Source of the DNA: Apricaphanius iberus
Lineage: Eukaryota > Chordata > Actinopteri > Cyprinodontiformes > Aphaniidae
DNA length: 64,000 bases
Assembly (NCBI GenBank): GCA_028564705.1
Contig: JAPXFQ010002669.1
Coordinates: 1,426,001 to 1,490,000 of the forward strand
Direction: 5' to 3'
Below are positions 12,509 through 23,184 of the stretch, piece after piece. A program made the position numbers and the translations under genes. The number at the start of each line of letters is the position of its first letter. Position 1 is the stretch's first letter. Below the pieces are notes generated by a model. The model worked only from the letters and a program-made list of their open reading frames with translations. It was not told the DNA's origin and ran no database searches.

Positions 12509-13278
12509 AGGCAGGGTATACAATTGTGGTAGCGCTCCTCAAAAGGGCGTTATTACAAAATAGTCCCACCCCTTGCTTCATGCTCTCCCCCTAAGCCACG
12601 CCTCAGTAACACAGGCACGCGCAGCCAGCATGGTCTGGTTGGGTCTCCGCCACAGTCAACAACTCGCAGGACACAAGCCATTTCAACCAAAGTCACAAAA
12701 TATAACGTGATCTTACCCGTCCAGGAGAAAATCAGCAACCAACGCATCGGTTAGCAAGCCCTTAACTTACTTGAGTTATCGCCAGCGTGTAAATGCATTA
12801 GCTCGGATGCAGATTTGTCTTTTGGCACGCTCTTTGTCGGCTATCTTCTTTCTCGTTGCTATTTCCACAACAGCTTTGCGTTTTCAATTCATTTTGAGAA
12901 GGTGCACCAACTTCAAACTAAATGCTTCACCAAACAAACACGTCGGCTACTGCAGCTGGCACAATCAATTTATCTGTTGGTAAGGTAGCGCGAGCTCACT
13001 TCCTGTTTACAGGCTAGAACAAGCGTTCCGTTAACAAGAAGGGGACGCGAAGAGAGGGAGGTGCTGGAACATGGAAGCTTTGCTTACAAGCCTCTTATCC
13101 TGGACGGGCCGTGGAATTTGATTGGATGAGCTTTTCCCAGGGTTTCTCGCTGTAGAAAGAATGAAAATTACTCGGTCAAGTTAAATAACTCCTAACTTAT
13201 AAGTTGCCACTGGTATATGAAGCACATTTTTTGCAGTTTTAAAAAAAGTGTTTTAAAATCAAATCGCATACCCTGCCT
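12509..13278. mobile_element. TTAA-flanked inverted-repeat element, 770 bp
   Basis: Left end aggcagggtatacaa and right end gcataccctgcct form inverted repeats with the first 11 bases identical. Exact TTAA copies flank it (12505-12508 and 13279-13282). The short ORFs at 12553-12747 and 12771-12983 lie inside and have no transposase features. By its flanks it is a non-autonomous piggyBac-like or similar TTAA-targeting element. Its ends differ from those of the 9011-10061 element, so it is another family. Confidence 0.85.
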
Positions 13279-13282
13279 TTAA

Positions 13283-14690
13283 GTCTCGGGGAGTTTTTTT
13301 CTTCAGTAAAAAGCTGCATGTGTAGAACATGTTCTATCTGAGAAAATGTAAATTGTTAGTGATAAACCTACAGCATGTTTCCCTCCGCATCAAATTTAGG
13401 TCCTGGAGGGACAAATTAGTACCATTCTTGAACTACAGTCAAGGCCACATAAAATCTAAACCATACAATGTTAGGGGTAGAGGTTTGTGGTTGTACTGTG
13501 ACACAGTCGGAAAAAGTTGAAGTGGTATGAATACCTGGCGGGCAATGAGCACCTGTCTTATTCTTTTTTTTTTTCATGATCCAAGCTTACTTTTGAACTT
13601 CCCTGGTGCTCAGCATGAGAAGCTTGTTGATAATGATCGTTAGCTTTTTGCTAACATATCAGTGTTTTCACCTAAGCCTACAGAGGGCGACAATGTGCCA
13701 GTTCTTATCGTCCGTTTGTTCAAAGGAGACCGCCAGGGATCCCAAGAAGGTTTTATGTCCTTGTGGTTTTGCGGAAACAAAGATGTTCAAATATCAATAC
13801 CCCTTGCAGGGGTTTAGTTATTGCTGAACAAAATTATCCAAGCTCCATTCTGGCCAGAATCTCTGTTTATTTTTGCTGAATTACAGAGCAGTAAATTCAC
13901 CATGCTCACCACACACACATAACACACACAAACATAACGAGTTTTACAGAGCATTCTTGAACCATGCGCTGTGTTAAAGGAAATTATGTCATAGCAAAGG
14001 GGTTGATTTTCATGATTCTACCTTTGGCTGAGTCTCTGTAACAACAGGAAAACAAAGCTGTGTTTACTCATTGAGTAAATGTGATCTTATGGTTTTAGAT
14101 CTATCATTTCATATTAAGTGAAGTGGAGAAACTAGCCTGCTCACAGCTGGATCTAGAGATGTTTGGAAGCAGGTCTTTCCGTTGCTCTAATGGCTTAGTG
14201 TTTATTTCAGTAAAACCGGAGCAAGTTTGAATAAAGCTTTGACACATGAGAGCCAACATAAGCACAAAAAGAACAGCTTTACAATATAAATTCTAACTTT
14301 ATGTCCGAATGCAGAGATGCACTGATTTTAGTGATCGGAACCTAATTTTTATTTCCTTTTGAAGAGAGAAACCATTTCTCTGAGTGGTAGCTATATAAAT
14401 ACTTTTCCATAACTTCAGTCACCTTGACAAAATTCTCCAGTACTATCAGAGGAAATATGAGAGGTGACCATAGCTCCGACACAACTATGGTTTACTGTCG
14501 GGACGGTGTTCCTTTTGTTCCAACATAGTACAATATATGTGATTGTCTCTCACCCATCTGTAAACCAGGGCTGTGTATTAATTTGCATTTATATAACCTA
14601 TGTGTTTGTTCTTCACTTACATCATTAGGGATATATGTAACATGAAAGGTGGAAACTATTTGGAAAGATGGTCTCGAAAACCTGGAAATA
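13283..14690. other. No gene seen
   Basis: Short ORFs at 13329-13520 and 13606-13827 have no recognisable domain, and no splice-site-bounded conserved block is evident. A loose CA-rich patch lies near 13910-13930. Confidence 0.5.
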
Positions 14691-14693
14691 TAA

Positions 14694-15523
14694 CAAGGGT
14701 GTGCACCAATGCCGATGCTGGTATCCGCTACCAGGGTCGATACGGTTCTAATCTACTCGTATACTTAAAGTGACAGTGTGTAGTTTTTGCAGTACATCTT
14801 TAAAAATAGCCATTAAAATATTATGTAATAATAATTACGTAAATTAATTGCAAAATATTGGTGATATTGTAAAATATGACTTTAAAAATCAGTTTTAAAA
14901 TGCATAGGTGCGTGTCCTCTTTTCAGGGGAAAGCCATATTACATGACGTCTTTACTTCTACAAGACGGACAAAGCGCACGGAGCACGGCCGCTATTAAAA
15001 CATTGATTTCCCCTCAAAATGCAAAAAAGTTTCGCCATAAATGCATTTTCGCTAGTTCCAAGCCATGAAAGAGAGACTGATGTGCTCGTCATGTTGCTGC
15101 AAATAGATAATTCTCAGGGAATTGAGCGTTTGAAAATAGCACTAGTTGAACCTCCGTTGTTGAGTTTCTTACTCGAAGACACAGATACCCCATGTTTGTG
15201 ATAATTTAGGTATGCACTGCCCCCTACTGGCCGAAAATTACACACTGTGCCTTGAAAATGGGGAAACTCTACAGTAATTTCACAGAAACATTTTATTTCC
15301 TACTTGAAATTTTTGTTTCGTGGTCATTTTTATTATTACTTTTTAAAAATCTAATTCATGAATTTGTTATAAGGAGCAGAGAAGAAAATAAAACCTGTCG
15401 TTCAATTCACTGCATTTTGTTCTGTGGTAGAAGTATCGGTATGGGGACTTGGTATCGGCAAGTATTTAGATCCAAGTATTGGTATGGTAGTGGTTTGAAA
15501 AGAGTGTTATTGTTACCTCCCTG
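14694..15523. mobile_element. hAT-like non-autonomous element, copy 3, split by another element
   Basis: The left part (tgcaccaatgccgatgctgg) and the right part (gcagagaagaaaataaaac, gtggtagaagtatcggtat, then a degraded gttattgttacctccct end) match copies 1 and 2 in order. The middle is displaced by the 484 bp element 14769-15252. The outermost bases are decayed, so the ends are good to a few bases only, and no target duplication can be read. Confidence 0.65.
14769..15252. mobile_element. Inverted-repeat element of 484 bp nested in the hAT-like copy 3
   Basis: Ends are agtgacagtgtgtag at the left and tacacactgtgcct at the right, which are inverted repeats with two differences in 14. TTAA stands at the left flank (14765-14768) and tgaa at the right (15253-15256), compatible with a decayed TTAA duplication. 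The 60-codon ORF inside has no recognisable domain. Because it splits copy 3, it inserted later. Confidence 0.7.
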
Positions 15524-16662
15524 CTATCTAATACTTACTCGACCAAAAAAAAGTGAATCTGGTTTTTGATGAGTTTGACAGACCCTAAAAGAGAGAAAGA
15601 AAATGGCTGAAATTGATCACCATGTCCCCTTTGCTCATTTCAACAGATTTCAATTATCGTTTGTTGCTGCACAAACAATTAGCGGAGCCTGAGTGTTCTT
15701 CGTGAGCAGAGGCTAATTTGCAATCAGATGTGGCGGGATTAAAAATAACAGGCTGTTAGGGGAGTCGCTGATCCAAGGTGGTAATAAGAGCGCAGATTCA
15801 GATTTAACACAGACACAAACACACACACAGAACGCGTTTCTGCTTTAACTGGAACCACGTGGCAGAGGACTCACTGGGAACAGGTTGCGGGTGTGTTACC
15901 ACCTGGCTGGTGAGATCATCATGTTTCATAACTGCATTGCAGTTTTAATAGGCTTATATTAGCGCCTGTCATGGGGGGGGGCAAATCTGTTCCACCAACA
16001 GATGCATTCTTCCCGGGCTCAAACGCGCACATTCGCCTCCACAGAACAGCTCTCTTCTTTTGCTGCACCTTTGTCGAGTGACTCAAGCTGCCGTTGTCTT
16101 CTGTGGTTTTGTCTTCCACTTATTTTTAGATCCCTTTCACTCTCGCTCTCCTCCCTCCTCCATCCGTGCATCCCACTGCTGAAACACTCCAAAAGCAAAG
16201 AGAACAGGCAGAGGAGGAGTTCATTTTGATCAAGATAATTAGCCTATAGAGTTGTTAGAGGAAAGACTCAAAATCAAAGAAACTAATGGACCTTATCATT
16301 ACTTTTAATGTTAGTAATCTCCTTTGTATCACCTGTAACTAGAACTGTTATAAAGTGTCAGACTATAAGATACCTAAGAGTTCAGATGTGGACAAAATCT
16401 TATGTGAATTACAAGAAATGCAGCAATCTGTACCTGAACTCTGATCTCAAGTTTGTGTAATTAATTTTGTCTTATCAAAACAGATTTTTGATGGCTCTGA
16501 TTGTTCTTCGGGAACTATATTAATAGCATTAAAAGTATTTCTTCCCAGCCTTCCTGACCTGAGGGGTTGTTTAATATTTACATTAGGGTTAGAGGATTCA
16601 TCCCGCTGTGTTCGAGAGAGAATTTCCTTTTAACAGGATTTTACTTCATTAAAACAAACAAA
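15524..16662. other. No gene seen
   Basis: Contains a short (CA)n near 15815 and a CT-rich stretch near 16130-16170. Opposite-strand ORFs near 15920-16229 overlap and have no domain. Nothing marks a conventional 5' end for the Rex3 piece that follows. Confidence 0.45.
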
Positions 16663-17440
16663 CTGGACCAGCTCTACACCCTCGGCAGTGTCCTGGAGGG
16701 TGCGTGGGAGTTCGCCCAAACGGTCTACATGTGCTTTGTGGACTTGGAGAAGGCATTCGACCGTGTCCCTCGGGGTGTCCTGTGGGGGGTACTCCGGGAG
16801 TATGGGGTACCAGGCCCTTTGATACGGGCTGTTAGGTCCCTATATGAACGGTGTCAGAGTCTGGTTCGCATTGCCGGCAGTAAGTCGGACTCATTTCCAG
16901 TGAGAGCTGGACTCCGCCAAGGTTGCCGTTTGTCACCGGTCCTGTTCATAACGTTTATGGGCAGGATTTCTAGGCGCAGCCAAGGTGTTGAGGCAATCCG
17001 TTTTGGTGACCTCAGGATCGGGTCTCTGCTTTTCGCAGATGATGTGGTCTTGTTGGCTTCATCTGAACGTGATCTACAGCTCTCGTTGGAGCAGTTCGCA
17101 GCCGAGTGTGAAGCGGCTGGGATGAGGATCAGCACTTCCAAATCTGAGCGCTTGGTCTTGAGCCGGAAAAGGGTAGAGTGCCTTCTCCGGGTCGGGGATG
17201 AGATCCTTCCTCAAGTGGGGGAGTTTAGGTATCTGGGGGTCTTGTTCACGAATGAGGAAAAAATGGAGCGGGAGATCGATGGACGGATTGGTAAGGCGTC
17301 TGCAGTTATGCGGGCGCTGTACCGGTCTGTCATGGTGAAGAGAGAGCTGAGCCGAAAGGCAAAGCTGTCAATTTACCGGTCGATCTACGTTCTTACCCTC
17401 ATCTATGGTCATGAACGCTGGGTGGTGACCGAAAGAACAA
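16663..17440 (+). pseudogene. Rex3-type (RTE clade) LINE reverse transcriptase fragment
   Basis: An open frame of 325 codons (16567-17544) contains about 259 codons of reverse transcriptase without a stop. It begins at LDQLYTLGSVLEG, continues through CFVDLEKAFDRVPRGVLWG (finger/palm motif with the first catalytic Asp) and GLRQGCRLSPVLF, and reaches the FADDVVLLAS catalytic box (FADD at 17032-17043). It then runs through FRYLGVLFTNEEKMEREID and ends near WVVTER. The bases around the GLRQGC box fit the Rex3 PCR-primer site known for fish. Upstream endonuclease and early RT motifs are absent, and the similarity stops abruptly near 17440. It is therefore an internal piece that lacks both ends and cannot move by itself. 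One change stands out: Arg replaces the usual Pro in QGCPLSP. Confidence 0.9.
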
Positions 17441-17693
17441 GCTCCAATGCTCCATCAGTTCTTAACTGGTTCTTTCAAAGCTGTTGCTTTTCCTCTGACC
17501 TGGGGTCTAGTTGTGTCTCCATCTTAATGTTGCTTGAAGTTTAGCAATGCAACATGGGCAGAAGAAAACAGGAACAGCATGAATGGGGAGAGAGATTTTA
17601 ACTCTTTAGGCACCAGAGTTTTTTCTATAAAGTATTCCGTTTTGATATCACTAATTTAAAAGGCAGTAGCTTTAATTTGATTGTAGTTAAAGG

Positions 17694-18038
17694 TAGGGAT
17701 GCACTGATACCGATACTGGCATCAGGGCCGATATCGCTCTTTTGATCTGCATCGGTTTGGGTTAACCGATACCATGAATCCATACTTTAAAATCATAATA
17801 ATGTTGGAATAATTTCATAGAAAAAGTTTTTTTTTCACCTGAAACTTGGTTTTGTTTTCATTTTTATTAATATTTTTAATCTAATTCATCTACCACATTT
17901 GGTGTAACAAGCATAGAAGAAAGATTTTTTTCCAATTCATTGCATTTTTTTCATGTGGTAGAAGTATCGGTACTTGGTACTCAAAGCCAAGTATCGGTAT
18001 CGTATCGGTTTGAAAAAAGTGGTATCGTTGCATCCGTA
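17694..18038. mobile_element. hAT-like non-autonomous element, copy 2 (345 bp)
   Basis: Ends are tagggatgcactgatacc and ggtatcgttgcatccgta. The 8 bp flanks gttaaagg (17686-17693) and ggtaaggg (18039-18046) agree at six of eight positions, which suggests an old target duplication. The interior matches copy 1, including gtggtagaagtatcggta near the right end. Non-coding. Confidence 0.8.
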
Positions 18039-21000
18039 GGTAAGGGCATACTGTGAATGAGAAAAATCTTCAGTGTGACCCAAAATGTGTTATTGGTGCA
18101 AATCCACTCATCTAATTGGCAATTTGTGATGTCACCACGTTGCTACCATATGGAATTGCATAACTTTTACGGATGTCTATCTTCTTTACATTGTTTCAAA
18201 CTAGTCTGATCAATATGTTTATATATGTACATCACAGGGTGAATATTCCTCTTCCGAATCTGAAACAGCTATTGCTTGATGGCAGGGAACAGACCTCTCC
18301 GCATCACGAGTTTTATCTTGCTATGCTACGACTTCGGCCACTACTCCCTCGTCTCCTCTTTCGGTGGCGCTAGTATAAACCGGATTTTCTCCAAATGTTT
18401 CCACGGTAACACACCCAAAAATGTGGCTTCTATTAAAGTTACAGATATCCTGGTATGAAGTGTTAATTATATTACTGGTCATATCCGCAACTGTAGCTTG
18501 TCGAAGTCAGCAGTGTGGCTTGTCGCAATATTGAGACGTTCGTGATTAAAGAGTTAACAAAGGTGGAGTTCAGTGAGCTTATACAAGCACTGCTGTTGTG
18601 CTTCCACACTCTGATGTGTCCATAACATGTTCTTGGTTAAGTCCATTTTCCATTGTTGCGAATGAAAAAGCGGTTGTGGGTTTCACCTCGCTACATCCAG
18701 CTTTTGGAATCCCACCCCCAACACCTGGGTTGCATCCCTATGTGGGCGGAGGAGAAAGCAGTCCGTAGTAAGAACCAGCAGTGGCCCAACATATAGGTTG
18801 TGCTTGGTTAAGCACCGGTTTGGAAACAATAAATTGTTGCTTTGAAGATAAAAAACTAATGCCACATCAATTATCTTCTCCACCACTTAGATCAGGGTTC
18901 TCAAACTCCAGTCCGCGAGAGCTGGTGTCCTGCAACATTTAGATTGGCTCCCTGGTACAACACAACAGAATGAAATTGCTAAATTGCCTCCTCAGCAGAC
19001 AGGTAGGTTCTACGGGGGGAAAGTCTTTCACAAAATACATTAGGGACGGCAAAGTCATCCTGATCCCGCCTTGATGTGTTTTGTGTTGAATGCTATCGAT
19101 AGTAACACTAGACTGTTCACACTGTGATTGTTAGATCGACCCGGTAGTTAACTCTTGATTTGCCAGCTTGATTTGTTAGCTGCAAAGAACCTACTTAAGG
19201 TTGTGGTTGCACTGGTTACAAGTGATAAGAAGTAAGACAGATTTCCACTCCTGTTGGGGCGACATTTAAGTATTTCACAATTACATTCACAGTAGCCCTC
19301 TCAGCTTTTAATGCCACTTGTTTCAGCAGAAGTGGCATTAAATGCGGGGAGGAAGACGTCTGACAATACATGTATAGTGAGACGGTGCTCATTGTTGCCA
19401 GATGAATAGCTGGAGTGCTGTGTCTGTAGCACAACAAGGACATTTTGATCCCTCTGGATGTCATTCCTCATCGATTTCTGGCTCTGGGTGTTGAAGTGCA
19501 AACAGCCTATGGGATGTGATGGCATCAAGGAGGCGGGGGAAAGTGTGGAGCAACAGGAGCAGACATAAATGCACAAAACTAGCAGTAGGGTCTTAAGCCA
19601 CAGCTTCAGTTTTAGCATTTACTTAGCCTGAAAGACTTTTCAGCGTGTCTGTATTGAGTTGTAGACAGGACACGCCTTCCCTGGGATCAGAAAGAACATG
19701 CCTTGAATTTAATATTTGTTTCCTGGTTTTATGTAAGCGGTTACTGTTAAACCTGCATCAGTAGGTAGTCCAGCTGGCAGTGCTTTTGGGTGGTCTTTCT
19801 GTTATGTAACATCTGTATAACATTGCAGCTCGGGCTTTTGTTTATTTTACTTTCCACCAAAACTCTCCTCCCTTTCCCAAGTCCTTACATCCAAGCTCTT
19901 CCTTTTCCCGCAAGTCCTTCCAGTTCATTGAAATAATATCCTTCTGAGTAAGTCTCTCTTTCATGTCTTTAGAGTCTTTGAAAGAGCAGCTTGCAGTAAA
20001 ACCAGCTCACTCTCGTCTACCTCAGTTCTTGCTTTGCCTGTTCAAGCCAAGTAATTTTCCTCCAGTGTTTCCAGTATTTGTCATTTAAACCAGCCCTGCA
20101 TGCCTTGTGAAGCCATCGCTCCTCCCTGCAGCTGTTCACATCAGGAATTGAGGTTCCGCGAATTAGGCAACAACATTTTTTATCAGCTTACAAGACCTTT
20201 TGCAGTACATTCTATGGAATAATGAAAAGCGGCGGTCACTACGAGACGAATTGTGGAACTATGACATTCTGTTGCAGCAACTATCTGCACTGTTTTATTT
20301 CTTTCAATTTCCATTATTAAATATGACTAAACGTTATAGGATAAGCTTTGACATGTCCATTACTAAAGAGAAAACCAAAGGTAACAGCAGTTGGACTCGT
20401 AGGAAGTCTGATATGTTTTGTTGATGCTGAGTCAATATTGCCCCAAGTAAAGTCTACAGGGTTTAGAATAATAAGATCATGGTTGTTTTAAACAATTTTT
20501 AGCCCAACATCAAATAAGCATATTTCCATCTACCTCATGTGTGTTTTCTCTGTAGTTGAGCTGTAGATGTTTAGAAAGGCAGGCAATGTTAGATGATGAT
20601 CTGTGCTTAAGTAGTTTCTCTTTTAAGGCATAAACTTAAACCATGCACTTTCAGTATAAGAATGTTAAGAAGAAACTGTTCAAATTAATCAGTATGGCAA
20701 GATTAAGGCATTTAAATGCTCTTCTGGTCACTGAGGATAGTTATAGATTTTTTTTAACAATATTCTGTGTGATTATAAATGTTATACACATGTGCAAATA
20801 CAAAAACGGAGTGCTACATCGCAGGAGACAAACCAATAAATGACTTTTAAAGCTTTCCGGTACCAAGCAAAATCATTCCTTACCCCTTGAAATTGTTCCT
20901 AATTTCACACTTCACACTTCACTGCTACAAAATTAGTGTAGAATTCGGATCAAACATTCTTTATTTATCTCAAAGGGAGAGTCAGTGTTGCCATAACTCA

Positions 21001-21290
21001 TATCATCCAACTATCCTAAAGCCTTGTTATAGATAGTAATGCTGTGGGCCATTGCTGTACAGTAATCTTATCACCGTCATAATATGCTAACTGCTCAATT
21101 TCCAGTCAGCAGAGATGATATTCCACGGTAAAATGTCCTGAATGACACAGCTAACCTAGCTCATTTGCTTTTGCCCTTTCTCTTTAACCTCTCTTTAATG
21201 GTGTGCATGATGATGCTATGTGGTTTTTAACACTTTCTATCACTAACAATCAGAAAAAAACATAGAATGTCTTTGTATCTAACCCTGTTC
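18039..21290. other. No gene seen; possible old repeat fragment at 18890-19020
   Basis: The words tcaaactccagtccgcgaga and ctggtgtcctgcaacattta near 18899-18942 recall the fish repeat class of the 59280-59493 element, but it is too decayed to bound. The ORFs (for example 19216-19464 and 19301-19618 on the minus strand) overlap in different frames and have no domain. A promoter or exon could be missed here. Confidence 0.4.
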
Positions 21291-21293
21291 ACT

Positions 21294-22090
21294 GCTAGTT
21301 GTCTTCAGAAGTCACCGAATTGACCCGTGGCTCAGTCCCGCTAAGCTCCGACCTCCTTCGTTACTGTTGCTACCGAGGACGGGCTGTTGTGAACAATGAG
21401 AGCAGTCGGTGTTGAAAAAAATCCCTCAGAAGGCTCTTTAATTTTTGGAGGCAACAACATTTAATATCTTGTTAGACCCAGATGTCAGTGAACAGATAGT
21501 TAGGATAGATGAGACCAAAATGTAACATTTTACCCACAAATTGCAGGTCAACCTGAACATATCACCCCCACCAGGAAACGTCGGTGGTGACAGGATCATG
21601 CTGGGGGGAGATGGATTATGTTGCCGTAGTGACAGGGAAGCTAGTCGGAAAGAGGGAAGTCACAAAGTCCTTGAACCAGTTGGAGACCACAAAAGACTTT
21701 GAACTGGAATAGAGGTACATCTTATAGCAGGAGAACAGCCGTAAGCAAAAACCAAAGAAAATTTATATGTAAGAATGTCAAAGTCCGACCCCAAATCCAA
21801 ACGATAACCTGTGGCAAGACATGCAATATGCAGCTGAAAGGTATGTTTTTAATTCAGTCTGACTGAGCTGGAGCAACAAGTGTAGATGTGCAAAATGGGT
21901 ATAAACCTAAAACTAAAGACCTGGACCTGGAGACAAAGGTGGGTGTGCTACAGCACGAAAGCATTGCACACATTTCTTATTTTTATTTGGAACTAAATAG
22001 AAAAGGCATTTTTCAGCACTATGTGCGGGTGTATCACATAAATCAATAAACCTCAGAGGTTTTTGGTCGTATTGTAACAAAATGTAAAAA
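21294..22090 (+). mobile_element. Tc1-like transposon remnant, + orientation
   Basis: Blocks in the order of a Tc1 transposase read on the + strand: ttcagaagtcaccgaattga near 21304, gatgagaccaaaatgtaac near 21509, acaggatcatgctggggg near 21589, agtgacagggaagctagtcg near 21630, cctgtggcaagacatgcaat near 21809, and cagtctgactgagctggagc near 21856. The terminal region, with gtgtatcacataaatcaata, ends near 22090. All frames are broken. Confidence 0.7.
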
Positions 22091-22700
22091 CTTTATACTA
22101 ATGGTTTATAAATCAAGGCCTAAACATCCAACCCACAAATTTATTGGACCTGTAAATCCTTGTGAAGGCCAGATAGATTACAGCTGTGCATACCAGTCCC
22201 TCTGTCTGCTTCTCACCTGAATCACCAGAAGAGGCTCTGGCATTTTATGTTTCGCTCCGTATGTTTCTCCAGCTCTGCCAGCGAATACTTTCCTGGCTAG
22301 AACAACCTGATGCAGAACAATCTCTGCACCCTGAACATGACAAGCGTTCCTCGCCCAGCAATCTGTTTGTCAGGGTGTGGTCTGTTGGTTTCATTCGGCA
22401 CGGCTGCATCTGCTGCGAACCCCTGCCTGCTGCACAGCTGTGACCTGCCCTTTAGCCCCCAACACCAGCACCCCTGGCGAGACATCGCTATATCAGTAAA
22501 CCGGGCTTTAGTTCTCACACTAAACACATCCTCCATCTATTCCACTGCTTCCACCCTCCAGCTCTTGCCCTCTTCCCCAGTGCACTCCTGACCAGCGTGT
22601 CCACTGCCAATAGAAAGCAAAGAAAACTGTGTCACCTCCCACCGTGACTCGTTTAATCAGCCCTCCCCTATCTTCTCTCTCTCTTTCTCTCTCTCGTTTC
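22091..22700. other. No gene seen; sequence becomes GC-richer
   Basis: Several overlapping short ORFs on both strands (22186-22591) but no domain. The stretch ends in a CT-rich patch (22670-22700) and leads into the GC-richer block that precedes the possible numbl first exon. Confidence 0.4.
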
Positions 22701-22947
22701 TCAATCCTCCCACTCCCATCTTTCCTCGCTCCCAGGATTGGGATCGTCAAACATTGATCTGTATTTATTTTTAGAGCAGCTGCTGGCGTGCGTGTACGGT
22801 ATCAGCGTGTGCGTGCCCGCAGAGCAGACGCTCATCCGCGCCAACACGTGGGCAGTGGGACTGTGTTTGGGTGCACCTCCTATTGTGTTTGTCTCTGTGT
22901 GTGTCAGGACTTTCTTTTTCACAAAATTAATCCCTTAAGAAGAGGTC

Positions 22948-22948
<1 letters not shown>

Positions 22949-22980
<32 letters not shown>
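22949..22980. repeat. (TC)n microsatellite, 32 bp
   Basis: A pure TC run in the GC/CT-rich block upstream of the candidate first exon. Polypyrimidine runs are common near fish 5' ends, but this alone proves nothing. Confidence 0.95.
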
Positions 22981-22983
<3 letters not shown>

Positions 22984-23143
22984 ATCATCACATGTTCTCT
23001 CGCCCCTCTCCTCTCCTCCTCTCATCCTTTCCCTGTGCTGTTATTGCCGTGGCCGCTAGTCTGGGGTAGTACTTCCTCTCTTCTCTCGGTCGGCTCTTCA
23101 TCTCCCTGCATCGATCCTCATCTGCCCGTCGCTCTTGTGTTTG

Positions 23144-23184
23144 ATGAGCTGTCAGAGCGAGATGGGGGAGGCCATTGAACTCAG
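23144..23184 (+). CDS. numbl: Candidate alternative first coding exon of numbl
   Basis: The frame opens after a TAG at 23057-23059. An ATG at 23144 (weak context) and a second one at 23162 (G at -3 and G at +4) read MSCQSEMGEAIEL and reach a consensus donor, CAG then gtgagt, at 23184/23185. Joined to the first sure numbl exon at 42628, the frame continues as SSREHVTPE into MNKLRQS with no stop. Mammalian NUMBL proteins are known to have an N-terminal extension before MNKLRQS, but the residues here do not resemble it. A donor of this quality is common, and frame agreement happens by chance one time in three. It may equally be a non-coding first exon with translation starting at 42653. The extent upstream (a 5' UTR) is not defined. 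Confidence 0.4.
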
